A stretch of DNA of 64,000 nt from Quinella sp. 2Q5. Its GTDB lineage: Bacteria; Bacillota; Negativicutes; Selenomonadales; Selenomonadaceae. The position numbers were made by a program, and so were the translations under genes. The stretch is taken from positions 48,573 through 112,572 of the forward strand of contig JADEZQ010000004.1 in assembly GCA_015206785.1 (NCBI GenBank), given 5' to 3'. The notes below the pieces were generated by a model. That model made no database searches. It was not told the origin of the DNA and saw only the letters and a list, made by a program, of their open reading frames with translations. Shown here one piece after another: positions 1-9,320 of this stretch (position 1 is its first letter; each line of letters begins with the position of its first letter).

Positions 1-836
1 TCAACTGCGCCCGCAAAATCTTTGTGGTAGCCGAGCTTCTTCATCATGGGGATCGTCAGTGAGCCGGTGCCAACGACGTTAGCGACGGACGAGCCGCTGA
101 CCGTGCCCATCAATCCACTCGACAGCACAGCGACTTTTGCAGGACCGCCGCTTGCCCAGCCCGCGATTGAGTTCGCCACGTCGATGAAAAATTTTCCGAG
201 CCCCGTGCCTTCCAGATACGCGCCGAACAGAATGAACAGGAAGATGAACGTCGACGAGACGCCCAGCGGTATGCCGAAGATGCCTTCGGTGGTGAAGTAG
301 ACATGGCTGACGAAGTGATCGACTGTGAGCCCGCGGTGAGCCAAAAGCCCCGGCATGTATGGTCCGGCGAACGCGTAGCCGACAAAAAATAATACGACGC
401 AGACCATCGGAATTCCGACGACGCGCCGCGCAGCTTCAATCACCAAAATTATTCCGAGCCCGCCGATGAAAACGTCCGTTGAGGTCGGCAGAGCCGCACG
501 CAGAATCAGTTCGCGATAGTTGATGACGATGTAGGCGGGAGCCGCCGCGCCTGCGATTGCCAGAATCAAATCCGGCGGGTGAATTTTGTCGCGCCGCCAA
601 GATTTTTTTGCCGGATACAGCAGGAACGACAGGCACAGCCCGAAGCCCAGATGAATCGCCCGCTGAATCTGCGCGTCGAGCAAACCGAAGCTTGCCGTGT
701 AGATTTGGAAGACGGAGAACGTTATCGCCAGCGCGGAAATAATTTTCGCCATCGCGCCGGTGTATTCCATCGTGTTGGATTCGGTGTCGTACTTCTTGAG
801 AACTTCTTGGGCAGTCATTTCCTTTCGGTCGATCAA
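1..836 (-). CDS. TRAP transporter fused permease (4TM/12TM, TAXI type), N-terminal part, runs off window edge
   Basis: Reverse-strand translation from TTG at 836: LIDRKEMTAQEVLKKYDTESNTMEYTGAMAKIISALAITFSVFQIYTASFGLLDAQIQRAIHLGFGL...; GGAG upstream. Missed in the ORF track (TTG start, open at edge). Confidence 0.8.
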   Translation of the reverse strand, partial: MIDRKEMTAQEVLKKYDTESNTMEYTGAMAKIISALAITFSVFQIYTASFGLLDAQIQRAIHLGFGLCLSFLLYPAKKSWRRDKIHPPDLILAIAGAAAPAYIVINYRELILRAALPTSTDVFIGGLGIILVIEAARRVVGIPMVCVVLFFVGYAFAGPYMPGLLAHRGLTVDHFVSHVYFTTEGIFGIPLGVSSTFIFLFILFGAYLEGTGLGKFFIDVANSIAGWASGGPAKVAVLSSGLMGTVSGSSVANVVGTGSLTIPMMKKLGYHKDFAGAV

Positions 837-854
837 GTTGTTCACTCCTCAGGG

Positions 855-2282
855 TCAGCGCAGATAGTCGCCGCGGATGTTTTCGGTCGGCGGTGCAATG
901 GGGTAGTCGCCGCTGAAGCACGCCGTGCAAATCCGTCTGCCGCCGGACATTTCGCTCAGGGCGTCGAGCGGCAGATAAGCCAGGGAGTCTGCGCCGATGA
1001 TGCGACCGATCTCTTCGACGGAATGATTGTGTGCGATGAGCTGTTCCTCGTCGGGGATATCGATGCCGAAGTAACACGGGTGGCAGAACGGCGGGCTGGA
1101 TATGCGCACGTGAACTTCAGCCGCGCCCGCGTCCTTGAGCATGGTGACGATCTTGTTGCTCGTGGTGCCGCGGACGATTGAATCGTCGATCATGATGAGC
1201 CGCTTGCCGCGCACGACGTCGCGCAGGACGTTGAGCTTGACCTTGACGCTCTGCATGCGGCTGGATTGTTGCGGCTTGATGAACGTTCTGCCGACGTAGG
1301 TGTTCTTCGTGAAGGCGATGCCGTAGGGAATGCCGGAAGCCATTGAGTAACCGACGGCCGCCATGTTGCCGGACTCCGGAACGCCGACGACCATATCCGC
1401 CGCGACGGGGTGAACCTGCGCCAAAAGTTTGCCCGCGATGATTCGGGACTTGGTGACGCTCATGCCGTCAAACGTCGTGTCGGGTCTGCAGAAGTAAATG
1501 TATTCGAAGACGCAACGAGCCGACTCCTCAGCGGGCAGTGCGAGTTCCATGTTGGATTCGATTCTGCCGTTGTGGTGAACGGTGACGACTTCGCCGGGCA
1601 AAACGTCACGGATAAATTCCGCGTCGATGGTCTCCAGTGCGCAAGTCTCGCTGGTTATGATGTAGGCGTTGTCGAGCTTGCCGATGACCAACGGACGGAA
1701 GCCCCAGGGGTCGCGGGCACCGATGAGTTTGCGCGGACTTGCCACGACGAGCGAATACGAGCCTTTGACCTTGCGCAGGGCACGGACGGTCGCCTCTTGC
1801 ACGGAACGGGACTTGACGCGTTCGCGGGCGATGTGATAGGCGATGGTCTCTGAATCGGTCGTGGTCTGGAAGATTGCGCCGCCCATTGCAAGTTGCCGAC
1901 GAAGTTGCGGGGCGTTGACCAGGTTGCCGTTGTGCGCAAGCATGAGCGTGCCCTTGATGTACGCCAGAACGAGCGGTTGAGAATTCTCGCGCGTGGAAGC
2001 TCCCGCCGTGGAATAGCGCACGTGACCGACGCCGAGGTTGCCCGTCAATGCGGAAAGATTCTGCGCGTTGAAAACTTCGTTGACGCGTCCGAGATCTTTG
2101 TGGCAGAAGACTTTGTCGGCGCGGTTGGAAGTGTCAGTCACCGCAATACCCGCGCTCTCTTGCCCACGGTGTTGTAAGGCATAAAGCCCGTAGTAAATCG
2201 CTTGAGCCACGTCGCCACCGCTCAAATCGTACATGCCGAAGACGCCACACGCCTCGCCTGCCGAAGTCATATCAAAATCCAT
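855..2282 (-). CDS. purF: amidophosphoribosyltransferase
   Basis: MDFDMTSAGEACGVFGMYDLSGGDVAQAIYYGLYALQHRGQESAGIAV...; C-terminal PRTase loop MIDDSIVRGTTSNKIV. Confidence 0.97.
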   Translation of the reverse strand: MDFDMTSAGEACGVFGMYDLSGGDVAQAIYYGLYALQHRGQESAGIAVTDTSNRADKVFCHKDLGRVNEVFNAQNLSALTGNLGVGHVRYSTAGASTRENSQPLVLAYIKGTLMLAHNGNLVNAPQLRRQLAMGGAIFQTTTDSETIAYHIARERVKSRSVQEATVRALRKVKGSYSLVVASPRKLIGARDPWGFRPLVIGKLDNAYIITSETCALETIDAEFIRDVLPGEVVTVHHNGRIESNMELALPAEESARCVFEYIYFCRPDTTFDGMSVTKSRIIAGKLLAQVHPVAADMVVGVPESGNMAAVGYSMASGIPYGIAFTKNTYVGRTFIKPQQSSRMQSVKVKLNVLRDVVRGKRLIMIDDSIVRGTTSNKIVTMLKDAGAAEVHVRISSPPFCHPCYFGIDIPDEEQLIAHNHSVEEIGRIIGADSLAYLPLDALSEMSGGRRICTACFSGDYPIAPPTENIRGDYLR

Positions 2283-2339
2283 TGCTGCCACCCCTTTGCA
2301 AATTTGTTGAGACTAAGAGCCAAAAGCTTTTGCGCGTCA

Positions 2340-2368
2340 ATTATATGCAAGCCGCCTGCCGTTGTCAA
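2340..2368 (-). promoter_or_regulatory. sigma-A-type promoter for purF
   Basis: Reverse strand TTGACA-17 bp-TATAAT. Confidence 0.7.
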
Positions 2369-2381
2369 AAGACCGTCCGCT

Positions 2382-3335
2382 TCAGACTGCGTCGGTGCGA
2401 AAGTCCCGATAACGCTCCATCACCTGCGCCAGAGATTGAACGCCCGTCGTCGCGCCGACATGTTCAACCGAACACGAGGCTGCCGAGCAGGCAAAGCGTG
2501 CGCATTCTATAAGCGGAATGTTTTCCGAAAGAGCCCAAAGAAAACCCGCAACGAAGCAATCTCCCGCGCCCGTGGTGTCGACGACCTTCTCGACGGAATA
2601 GGCGTGGATTTTGGTCAGCTCGTCACCGTGAGCAACGATGCAACCTTTCGGACCGCGCTTGACGACAGCGCACTTGACGCCGATAGCCATCAACGCCGCG
2701 ATGTTTGCGTAGGTGTCGTCGTTGCCGGTCAATGTCGCAAGCTCGAATTCGTTTGGCATGAAGTAATCGACGTAGTGCCACAGCCCCGCCAAATCGTCGG
2801 GAGTCTCGCCGTTCTTGGCGTGCGTGGTGTCGACAATCAGCGTGCGCTCGCCGGCTTTGATTCGTTTGAACAGTTGCGCCATCGTCGGGATATCCAGCAA
2901 CGGCGAAACGAACATGCTCGCGAACGAAACGATTGGTGCCATCTCTTCCAGGTGGGGAAGGATGTCGGTCTCGGTCAAGCGTCGCAAACTCGAACGCGGA
3001 TTGGTCAGGAAGTGTCGTTCGCCGCTGTGATCGACCAGCACGACGTTGACGGCGGTTTCAAGCCCCTCTTGCACCTTCACGCCGCTGACATCAAGCCCGT
3101 TCTCCTCGGCGTAGCTCAAAATCCTGCGCCCCGCCGTGTCGTCGCCGACCTTGCTGATCCATTGCACGCGCTTTCCCAACCGACTCAGGACAACCGCTTC
3201 GTTGAGAGCGTCGCCACCGAAAGAAACCTTGACGAAATCCATCGGCGTGGAGTTGCGCGACAGAATCTTCTTGTCCACCGCGCCAACCAAAACATCAACC
3301 ACGCCCGCACCAATCACGGTGATATCGTAATCCAT
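2382..3335 (-). CDS. PfkB-family carbohydrate kinase
   Basis: MDYDITVIGAGVVDVLVG...; DTTGAGDCFVAGFLWAL signature; GAGGTG RBS. Confidence 0.9.
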   Translation of the reverse strand: MDYDITVIGAGVVDVLVGAVDKKILSRNSTPMDFVKVSFGGDALNEAVVLSRLGKRVQWISKVGDDTAGRRILSYAEENGLDVSGVKVQEGLETAVNVVLVDHSGERHFLTNPRSSLRRLTETDILPHLEEMAPIVSFASMFVSPLLDIPTMAQLFKRIKAGERTLIVDTTHAKNGETPDDLAGLWHYVDYFMPNEFELATLTGNDDTYANIAALMAIGVKCAVVKRGPKGCIVAHGDELTKIHAYSVEKVVDTTGAGDCFVAGFLWALSENIPLIECARFACSAASCSVEHVGATTGVQSLAQVMERYRDFRTDAV

Positions 3336-3408
3336 GTAAATCACCTCGGCGAAAATTTTAGCAAGCACGCCGCACAGCGTCAATCGCGCAGGAAATTTTA
3401 TCGGGACG

Positions 3409-3437
3409 TTGTGACAAATGTAACCGTGTGATAAAAT
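3409..3437 (+). promoter_or_regulatory. candidate promoter for Crp-ccm operon
   Basis: TTGTGA-17 bp-TAAAAT upstream of the regulator. Confidence 0.5.
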
Positions 3438-3471
3438 TCGGCGGAAAAATTTTTATCGGGAGGTGAGCGCG

Positions 3472-4137
3472 ATGTCCGGCGAAGAGTTGCGGGGCGTGCC
3501 GCTCTTCAAAGACCTGCAACCGCGTGAGATCGAACAGTTCATGAAGTTTACGGGAACGACCGTCAGAAATTATCCGCGCGGCGAACGCGTGCTTGAAGCT
3601 TTCGTGCCCAACGCGAACATCGGCGTCATCGTCAGCGGCGAAGCCCAATTGCTGACGCTCGACAGGCAAGGCAACGAAAACGTCGGTCATGCGCTTGAGA
3701 GCGGGGCAATGTTCGGCTCGGTCAGCGCAATTCTCGGCGAAGACGTCGTGGCGGTCAGCGTGCAGTTGACGACCGACGCCGCGATAATGTGGGTGCCGTA
3801 TCGTGCGCTGCTGATTGCCGGACCGAAGCTCGGACGCATGCACGGCATCGTGATGAAAAATCTGCTGGAGACCTTCGCGCTCAAGAACGTGCTGATGATG
3901 CAGAAGGTTGAGTTGCTCTCGCAAAAGAATCTGCGCGAACGAATTATCCTGTACCTTCTGCAACGCGAACGCCGTCAGCAAACCGAGCGCGTGAAAGTTC
4001 CACGGCGTCTGCAGCTGGCGAAGGAGCTTGAATGTAATCGCTCGTCGTTGACGCGGGAAATCTCGCTGATGGAGGCGGAAGGTCTCGTCGTGTGCGGAGA
4101 TCATTGGATGCGGCTCAACAAGGATCGGTTGACGTGA
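3472..4137 (+). CDS. Crp/Fnr-family transcriptional regulator
   Basis: cNMP-binding-like N-terminus and HTH QLAKELECNRSSLTREISLMEAEGLV; GGGAGGTG RBS. Confidence 0.85.
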   Translation: MSGEELRGVPLFKDLQPREIEQFMKFTGTTVRNYPRGERVLEAFVPNANIGVIVSGEAQLLTLDRQGNENVGHALESGAMFGSVSAILGEDVVAVSVQLTTDAAIMWVPYRALLIAGPKLGRMHGIVMKNLLETFALKNVLMMQKVELLSQKNLRERIILYLLQRERRQQTERVKVPRRLQLAKELECNRSSLTREISLMEAEGLVVCGDHWMRLNKDRLT

Positions 4138-4724
4138 CGGCGATTGAATTTCGCGACGTGAGCTTGAGCTTCGGGCGGCGGGAAATTTTTCGGCACGCGA
4201 CGCTGAATCTGCGCGGCGGGCGAGTTATCGGCGTGGTCGGGGCAAATGGCGCGGGCAAGTCGACACTGCTCAAGCTCGCGGGAAAAATCATTGCACCCGA
4301 CGCGGGGACGGTTGCCCTGCCCGAAGGTTTGACGATCGGAGCCGTCACGCCGGAGATGAAACTTTACGGCGCGTTGACCGGAGCCGAGAACCTGGCGTTC
4401 TTTGCGCGGCTGCGTGGAAAAGTTTTGTCGCCCGAAAAAATTTTTGAACTCGGTCGGCGTGTCGGGCTGGAGGCTCAAGCTTTCGACGTGCTCGCGGAAA
4501 ATTTTTCGACGGGCATGCGCCAACGGCTCAAGTTCGCGGTTTTGCTGGCAGTCGACGCGGATATCTGGTTGCTCGACGAACCGACGGCGAACCTTGACGA
4601 CGACGGGCGGGAAAAATTTTTCACCGAGATCCGTGACGCCGCGCCCGACAAAATTATTTTGCTCGCCACAAACGACGCGACGGAGGTTGGAATTTGCGAT
4701 GAAGTCATTCGTCTGCCGCTGTGA
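4134..4724 (+). CDS. ccmA: heme exporter ABC ATP-binding protein CcmA
   Basis: GANGAGKSTLLKL Walker A, FSTGMRQRLKFA signature, LLDEPTANLD; followed by ccmB/ccmC; GTGA start/stop overlap. Confidence 0.8.
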   Translation: MTAIEFRDVSLSFGRREIFRHATLNLRGGRVIGVVGANGAGKSTLLKLAGKIIAPDAGTVALPEGLTIGAVTPEMKLYGALTGAENLAFFARLRGKVLSPEKIFELGRRVGLEAQAFDVLAENFSTGMRQRLKFAVLLAVDADIWLLDEPTANLDDDGREKFFTEIRDAAPDKIILLATNDATEVGICDEVIRLPL

Positions 4725-5361
4725 ACAAGTCGTCGCCATAGTGCGCAAAGATTTCGTCGTGAGCTTGCGGCGGCGGGCGGCTTTGGCGGCGATGATGATG
4801 TTCGCGTTGACAGCAACGGCGGCTTTGAGCTTGTCGACGAGCGGCGTCGTTGAGCCGAAAATTTTATCCGCGTTGTTGTGGGTGATAATTTTCTTCGCGG
4901 CGGGCGCGGGCGTTGCCGGCACCTTCGACGACGAAGCGCAGGCGGGAACTTTGCCGACGCTCAAACTTTATGCCGACGCTCAAGCCGTGCTCTTCGGCAA
5001 AATGATTCACGTGCTCGCGTCGCTGATATCGTTGACGGTGTTCATCGTGCCGACGTTCCTGATTCTGTTCGACGCGGACGTTGCCGACGGTCTGTTGATG
5101 GTCGCGACGTTGCTGCTCGGATTGATCGGTTTGTCGGCGGCGGGAACGTTGACGGCGGCTCTGACGACATCTGCCGTGGCGAAGGGCGGGCTCTTCCCGA
5201 TACTGCTCTTCCCCGTGACGCTGCCGATATTTCTGCCGGCAATCTCCCTGACCGAAGCGGCGTTGACGGGCGCGGCGTTCGATGGCGGCTCGCTCGTGAT
5301 GATGATGATGTTCGACGCAATGTTGGTGACGGCGGCGTCGATTCTGTATGACTACTTGTGA
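4699..5361 (+). CDS. ccmB: heme exporter permease CcmB
   Basis: MKSFVCRCEQVVAIVRKDFVVSLRRRAALAAMMMF... multi-TM, overlaps ccmA end. Confidence 0.8.
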   Translation: MKSFVCRCEQVVAIVRKDFVVSLRRRAALAAMMMFALTATAALSLSTSGVVEPKILSALLWVIIFFAAGAGVAGTFDDEAQAGTLPTLKLYADAQAVLFGKMIHVLASLISLTVFIVPTFLILFDADVADGLLMVATLLLGLIGLSAAGTLTAALTTSAVAKGGLFPILLFPVTLPIFLPAISLTEAALTGAAFDGGSLVMMMMFDAMLVTAASILYDYL

Positions 5362-5367
5362 GGAATC

Positions 5368-5970
5368 ATGAACAAAATTTTAATCGTGCTGACGGCGGCT
5401 ATCGTCGCGGCGATAATTTTTTTTGTGCCACCGATTCGCGGGCTCGGTGAGCTGGCGAAAATAATTTTCTTCCACGTGCCGACGGCTTGGGTCGCGGTGA
5501 TTGCCTTCTTCACCGGCGCATGGTATGCCGCGAAATTTTTGCGCACGAACGACTTCACGGCAGACGAACTTTCTGCGCGGGCGGCAAAGTTGGGCTTCGT
5601 GTTCGTGTTGCTGTCGACGGCGAGCGGCGCAATCTTCAGCAAGCTGACATGGGGGGCGTATTGGAATTGGGATCCTCGGCAGACGACAATCTTCGTGCTG
5701 ATTCTGATTTACGGCGCGTACCTGACGCTGCGCAGTGCCGTCGCCGACGAAAAAGTCCGCGCAAAGGTCTCGGCGGTCTATTCGCTGTTTAGCGTGCTGA
5801 CGGTGCCGTTTCTCGTGTTCATCGTGCCGCGAATGTTTTTCTCGTTGCACCCTGAGCCCGTGCTCAATTCGTCCGGTCGCGTGCAAATGGATACCGTCGT
5901 GTTAATCGTGCTCATAGCGTCCGTCATCGACGCAACGTTGCTGTTCGTGCAGTTGATGAGGAGGTCTTGA
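5368..5970 (+). CDS. ccmC: cytochrome c biogenesis / heme export protein CcmC
   Basis: Trp-rich WGAYWNWDPRQTT motif, multi-TM. Confidence 0.88.
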   Translation: MNKILIVLTAAIVAAIIFFVPPIRGLGELAKIIFFHVPTAWVAVIAFFTGAWYAAKFLRTNDFTADELSARAAKLGFVFVLLSTASGAIFSKLTWGAYWNWDPRQTTIFVLILIYGAYLTLRSAVADEKVRAKVSAVYSLFSVLTVPFLVFIVPRMFFSLHPEPVLNSSGRVQMDTVVLIVLIASVIDATLLFVQLMRRS

Positions 5971-5973
5971 TTG

Positions 5974-6819
5974 ATGCTGCGGGCTTTGGCAGCGATATGG
6001 CTGATTTGGGGCTTGAACTGGGTCGTGATGAAGACGGCGAACACTTACTTCCCGCCGATACTGTTCGTGACGTGGCGATTCGGTTCGGGTGCGCTGATAT
6101 TGTTGGCAGTCGCGCTGTGGAGACGAATCCCCTTGCCCGACAAAAAATTTTTGCCGTGGATAATTTTGACGGGTCTGTTGCAGTTGACATTGAACAACGT
6201 GACCGCGCAGGTCGGCATGATGTCCGTGAGCGCGGGCATGGCGGCTGTCTTGAATTACACCGCGCCGCTGTGGACGGCAATCCTGGCGCACTTCGCCTTG
6301 AACGAGAGATTGACGCGCGTGAAACTCTTCGGCGTCGTGCTGGCAATCGTCGGCTTGTATGTGCTGATGGGTCTGCAGGGCGTGGAGGATTTGTCCGCGG
6401 CGTTCATAATCATCGCGGGGGCAATGTGCATGGCGTGTTCAAACATCGTCGTGAAATTGCGGCTGACCCGTTGCGACATGGTGCAGTTGACCACGTGGCA
6501 GATGGTCTTCGGAGCTTTGGCTCTGGTGATTTACACGACGCTGTTCCCGCAAGGCGAAATCAATTGGTGCTTGCCGGCAATTTTATGCGTGGTCTATAAC
6601 GGGGCGTTGGCGTCAGCTCTGGCGTTCTATCTGTGGAACTACGTCCTGACCCACATCGAAGCCTCCACGGCATCAATCGCGACGCTGGTCGCGCCGGTCG
6701 TGGGAGTGCTCGGCGGCATGATGATTTTGGGCGAACCCTTCACCGCTTACATCGTGCTGGGCATCGCGCTGATCTTCGCGGGAATATTAATCGTCGTCAA
6801 GAAGAGAGGAGCAAATTAA
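5974..6819 (+). CDS. EamA/DMT-family transporter
   Basis: Ten hydrophobic segments, MLRALAAIWLIWGLNWVVMKTANTYFPPILF... Confidence 0.85.
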   Translation: MLRALAAIWLIWGLNWVVMKTANTYFPPILFVTWRFGSGALILLAVALWRRIPLPDKKFLPWIILTGLLQLTLNNVTAQVGMMSVSAGMAAVLNYTAPLWTAILAHFALNERLTRVKLFGVVLAIVGLYVLMGLQGVEDLSAAFIIIAGAMCMACSNIVVKLRLTRCDMVQLTTWQMVFGALALVIYTTLFPQGEINWCLPAILCVVYNGALASALAFYLWNYVLTHIEASTASIATLVAPVVGVLGGMMILGEPFTAYIVLGIALIFAGILIVVKKRGAN

Positions 6820-8424
6820 TTGACACTGACTGAAGAAATCAACAAGCGACGCACGTTCGCAATCATATCCCACCCCGACGCCGGCAAGACCACGCTGACG
6901 GAAAAACTTCTGCTTTACGGCGGCGCGATTCATCTGGCGGGCTCAATCAAGTCTCGCAAGACTCAACGCCACGCCGTCAGCGACTGGATGGAAATCGAAA
7001 AGCAACGCGGCATTTCCGTCACCAGCTCGGTTTTGCAATTCGACTACGGCGGCTGCAGGATAAACATTCTCGACACGCCCGGTCACCAAGATTTTTCCGA
7101 GGACACCTACCGCACGTTGATGGCTGTCGACAGCGCGGTCATGATTCTCGACGCGGCTAAGGGTGTCGAAGCGCAGACCAAGAAGCTGTTCAAAGTCTGC
7201 CGCGAACGCCGCATTCCAATCTTCACGTTCATCAACAAGCTCGACCGCTACGGCAAAGTTCCGCTCGACCTGATGGACGAACTCGAAAACGTTTTGGGCA
7301 TTCGCGCCTACCCGATGAACTGGCCAATCGGCGTGGACGGCAAATATCTCGGCGTCTTTGACCGGCAAAAGAACGTCGTCGAACTCTTCGCTGAAGACAC
7401 CACTCACGGACAAACTGCTCGCGCGTCGGAAGTTTTTTCAGCGGACGACCCCGAAGTCATCAACCGTATCGGGCAGGAAAATTTTGACGCACTGCAGGAG
7501 GATTTGCTGTTGCTCGACGAGGCGGGCGAAGCCTTCGACAAGACACGCATCGACGCGGGCGACCTGACCCCGACGTTTTTCGGCTCGGCAATGACGAACT
7601 TCGGCGTGCAAAATTTTTTGGAGGAGTATCTGCGTCTGGCTCCGCCGCCCGCACCGCGTCTGTCCAGTGATGGCGTCATCGAACCTGACGACGAAAATTT
7701 TTCCGCGTTCGTCTTCAAAATCCAAGCCAACATGAATCCCGCGCACCGAGACCGTCTGGCGTTCATCAGAATTTGTTCGGGCAAGTTCGCCCGCAACATG
7801 AACGTCTGGCACGCGGCAAGCGACAAGCTCATCAAACTTTCGCAACCGCAACAGTTCCTGGCGCAGGACAGACAGATCATCGACGAGGCTTTTCCCGGTG
7901 ACATCGTCGGCTTGTTTGACCCCGGCGTCTTCGGCATCGGCGACACCTTGACTGACCCCGCGCACAAATTTAAGTTCGAGGACTTTCCGACATTCCCGCC
8001 GGAAAAATTTGCTCGTGTGCAAGCTAAAGACACCATGAAGCGCAAACAGTTCGCCAAGGGCATTGATCAGCTCACGCAGGAAGGCGCGATTCAGCTGTTC
8101 AACCAAGTGGGCGCGGGCACCGAGTCTTACGTCGTCGGAACCGTCGGCACGCTGCAGTTCGAGGTTTTGCAGTACCGCCTGAAGTCTGAATACGGCGTGG
8201 ACGTTTTGCTGACGATGTTGCCGTTTGAAGTGGCTCGCTGGCTGAAATTTTCCGACGGCACCAAAGTCACCCCGACCGGTCTGCGCGGCGCAGATCGCGG
8301 CATGTTCGTCCTGGATCGCAACGAAAACCCCGTGTTGCTCGTCGAGAACGAATGGTCGCTCGGCTGGATCTCCGACAACAATCCAAAGCTCACCATGAAC
8401 CCGACGCCCTTCGACGCCGAATGA
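6820..8424 (+). CDS. prfC: peptide chain release factor 3
   Basis: SHPDAGKTTLTEKLLLYGGAIHLAGSIKSRK, DTPGHQDFSEDTYRTL; TTG start. Confidence 0.96.
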   Translation: MTLTEEINKRRTFAIISHPDAGKTTLTEKLLLYGGAIHLAGSIKSRKTQRHAVSDWMEIEKQRGISVTSSVLQFDYGGCRINILDTPGHQDFSEDTYRTLMAVDSAVMILDAAKGVEAQTKKLFKVCRERRIPIFTFINKLDRYGKVPLDLMDELENVLGIRAYPMNWPIGVDGKYLGVFDRQKNVVELFAEDTTHGQTARASEVFSADDPEVINRIGQENFDALQEDLLLLDEAGEAFDKTRIDAGDLTPTFFGSAMTNFGVQNFLEEYLRLAPPPAPRLSSDGVIEPDDENFSAFVFKIQANMNPAHRDRLAFIRICSGKFARNMNVWHAASDKLIKLSQPQQFLAQDRQIIDEAFPGDIVGLFDPGVFGIGDTLTDPAHKFKFEDFPTFPPEKFARVQAKDTMKRKQFAKGIDQLTQEGAIQLFNQVGAGTESYVVGTVGTLQFEVLQYRLKSEYGVDVLLTMLPFEVARWLKFSDGTKVTPTGLRGADRGMFVLDRNENPVLLVENEWSLGWISDNNPKLTMNPTPFDAE

Positions 8425-8442
8425 TTTGCTTGACGTCACCTT

Positions 8443-8469
8443 TAAGTTGCCTTAGAAAATTTTCGATAT
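8443..8469 (+). promoter_or_regulatory. candidate sigma-28 (FliA/SigD) promoter for flgM operon
   Basis: TAAG-15 bp-TTCGATAT, close to TAAA-N15-GCCGATAT. Confidence 0.45.
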
Positions 8470-8536
8470 ATAGGCAGGCAGGGAGGGTGCACAGAAAAAA
8501 TTTGCAAGGAAAGCAACCAACAGGTGGTGAAAGATC

Positions 8537-8818
8537 ATGTTTATAAACAATGTGAACTCGTCCGCGAAGTACTACCCGAATTCCGTGGCAGCGTCTCGTT
8601 ATGCCAACGCGATAAACAACGTTCGCGACACGCAAAAAAGCGACGCGTTCACCCCGTCGCGGGCGGCACAGAGTTTCAGCGAGATGCTCGGCAAACTGCG
8701 CGATTCTTCCGAAGTGCGCCAAGACAAAGTTCTGGAATTCCAACAGCGGATATCTTCGGGGCAATATTTCGTTTCGTCGACGGACATCGCGTCCGCCATA
8801 ATGACGAATCGTTTTTGA
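8537..8818 (+). CDS. flgM: anti-sigma-28 factor FlgM
   Basis: C-terminal RDSSEVRQDKVLEFQQRISSGQYFVSSTDIASAIM; first gene of flagellar block. Confidence 0.85.
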   Translation: MFINNVNSSAKYYPNSVAASRYANAINNVRDTQKSDAFTPSRAAQSFSEMLGKLRDSSEVRQDKVLEFQQRISSGQYFVSSTDIASAIMTNRF

Positions 8819-8828
8819 GGCAACTGCC

Positions 8829-9314
8829 ATGTGGGAGGATCTGACAAATACGCTCGACAAGCTCGGCGAGGTTTACGACAAACTTGCCAACCTGGGCGAA
8901 AGGAAACGCAATGCGCTCGTCGGCATCGATATGACGGGGCTAAGCAACATTCTCGACGAGGAACAGCTCCTTACAGCCAAACTGCAAAAGCTTGAACAGC
9001 GGCGCGTCGAAATTCTCAACGGCTTGTCGAAGTCAAATAAAACCGTAACCGAATCGACGCGGGCGGAAGAATTTTATCGGGCGGCTCCTTCGCCGGAGAT
9101 GACGAAGAGGCTGCTTGAATTGCATGAGCGGCTAAATCGCAACGTCGCCCGCACACTGCAGATCCGCGACAACAACCGCGTCCTGGCGCAATGTGCATTG
9201 GACGCCGTGCGCAATCAGCTCAACAAGCTAAGCGGCGCGGCAGTGGAACCGACTTATTCGGGCAAGGGCGGCGACATCGTCACCCACCAAAAAAAATTCG
9301 ACTTAAAGGCGTGA
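8829..9314 (+). CDS. FlgN-like flagellar chaperone
   Basis: Coiled-coil LVGIDMTGLSNILDEEQLLTAKLQKLEQRR; position between flgM and flgK. Confidence 0.7.
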   Translation: MWEDLTNTLDKLGEVYDKLANLGERKRNALVGIDMTGLSNILDEEQLLTAKLQKLEQRRVEILNGLSKSNKTVTESTRAEEFYRAAPSPEMTKRLLELHERLNRNVARTLQIRDNNRVLAQCALDAVRNQLNKLSGAAVEPTYSGKGGDIVTHQKKFDLKA

Positions 9315-9320
9315 TGAGCA

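Noticed and set aside
436-1077. 213-aa ORF MLLRHRYPRRGTAH... on the minus strand
   Set aside because: Wrong frame overlapping the purF C-terminus and the TRAP permease start; arginine-rich frame artefact.
2202-3431. 409-aa plus-strand ORF antisense to pfkB-type kinase and purF promoter
   Set aside because: Shadow of the well-supported minus-strand genes.
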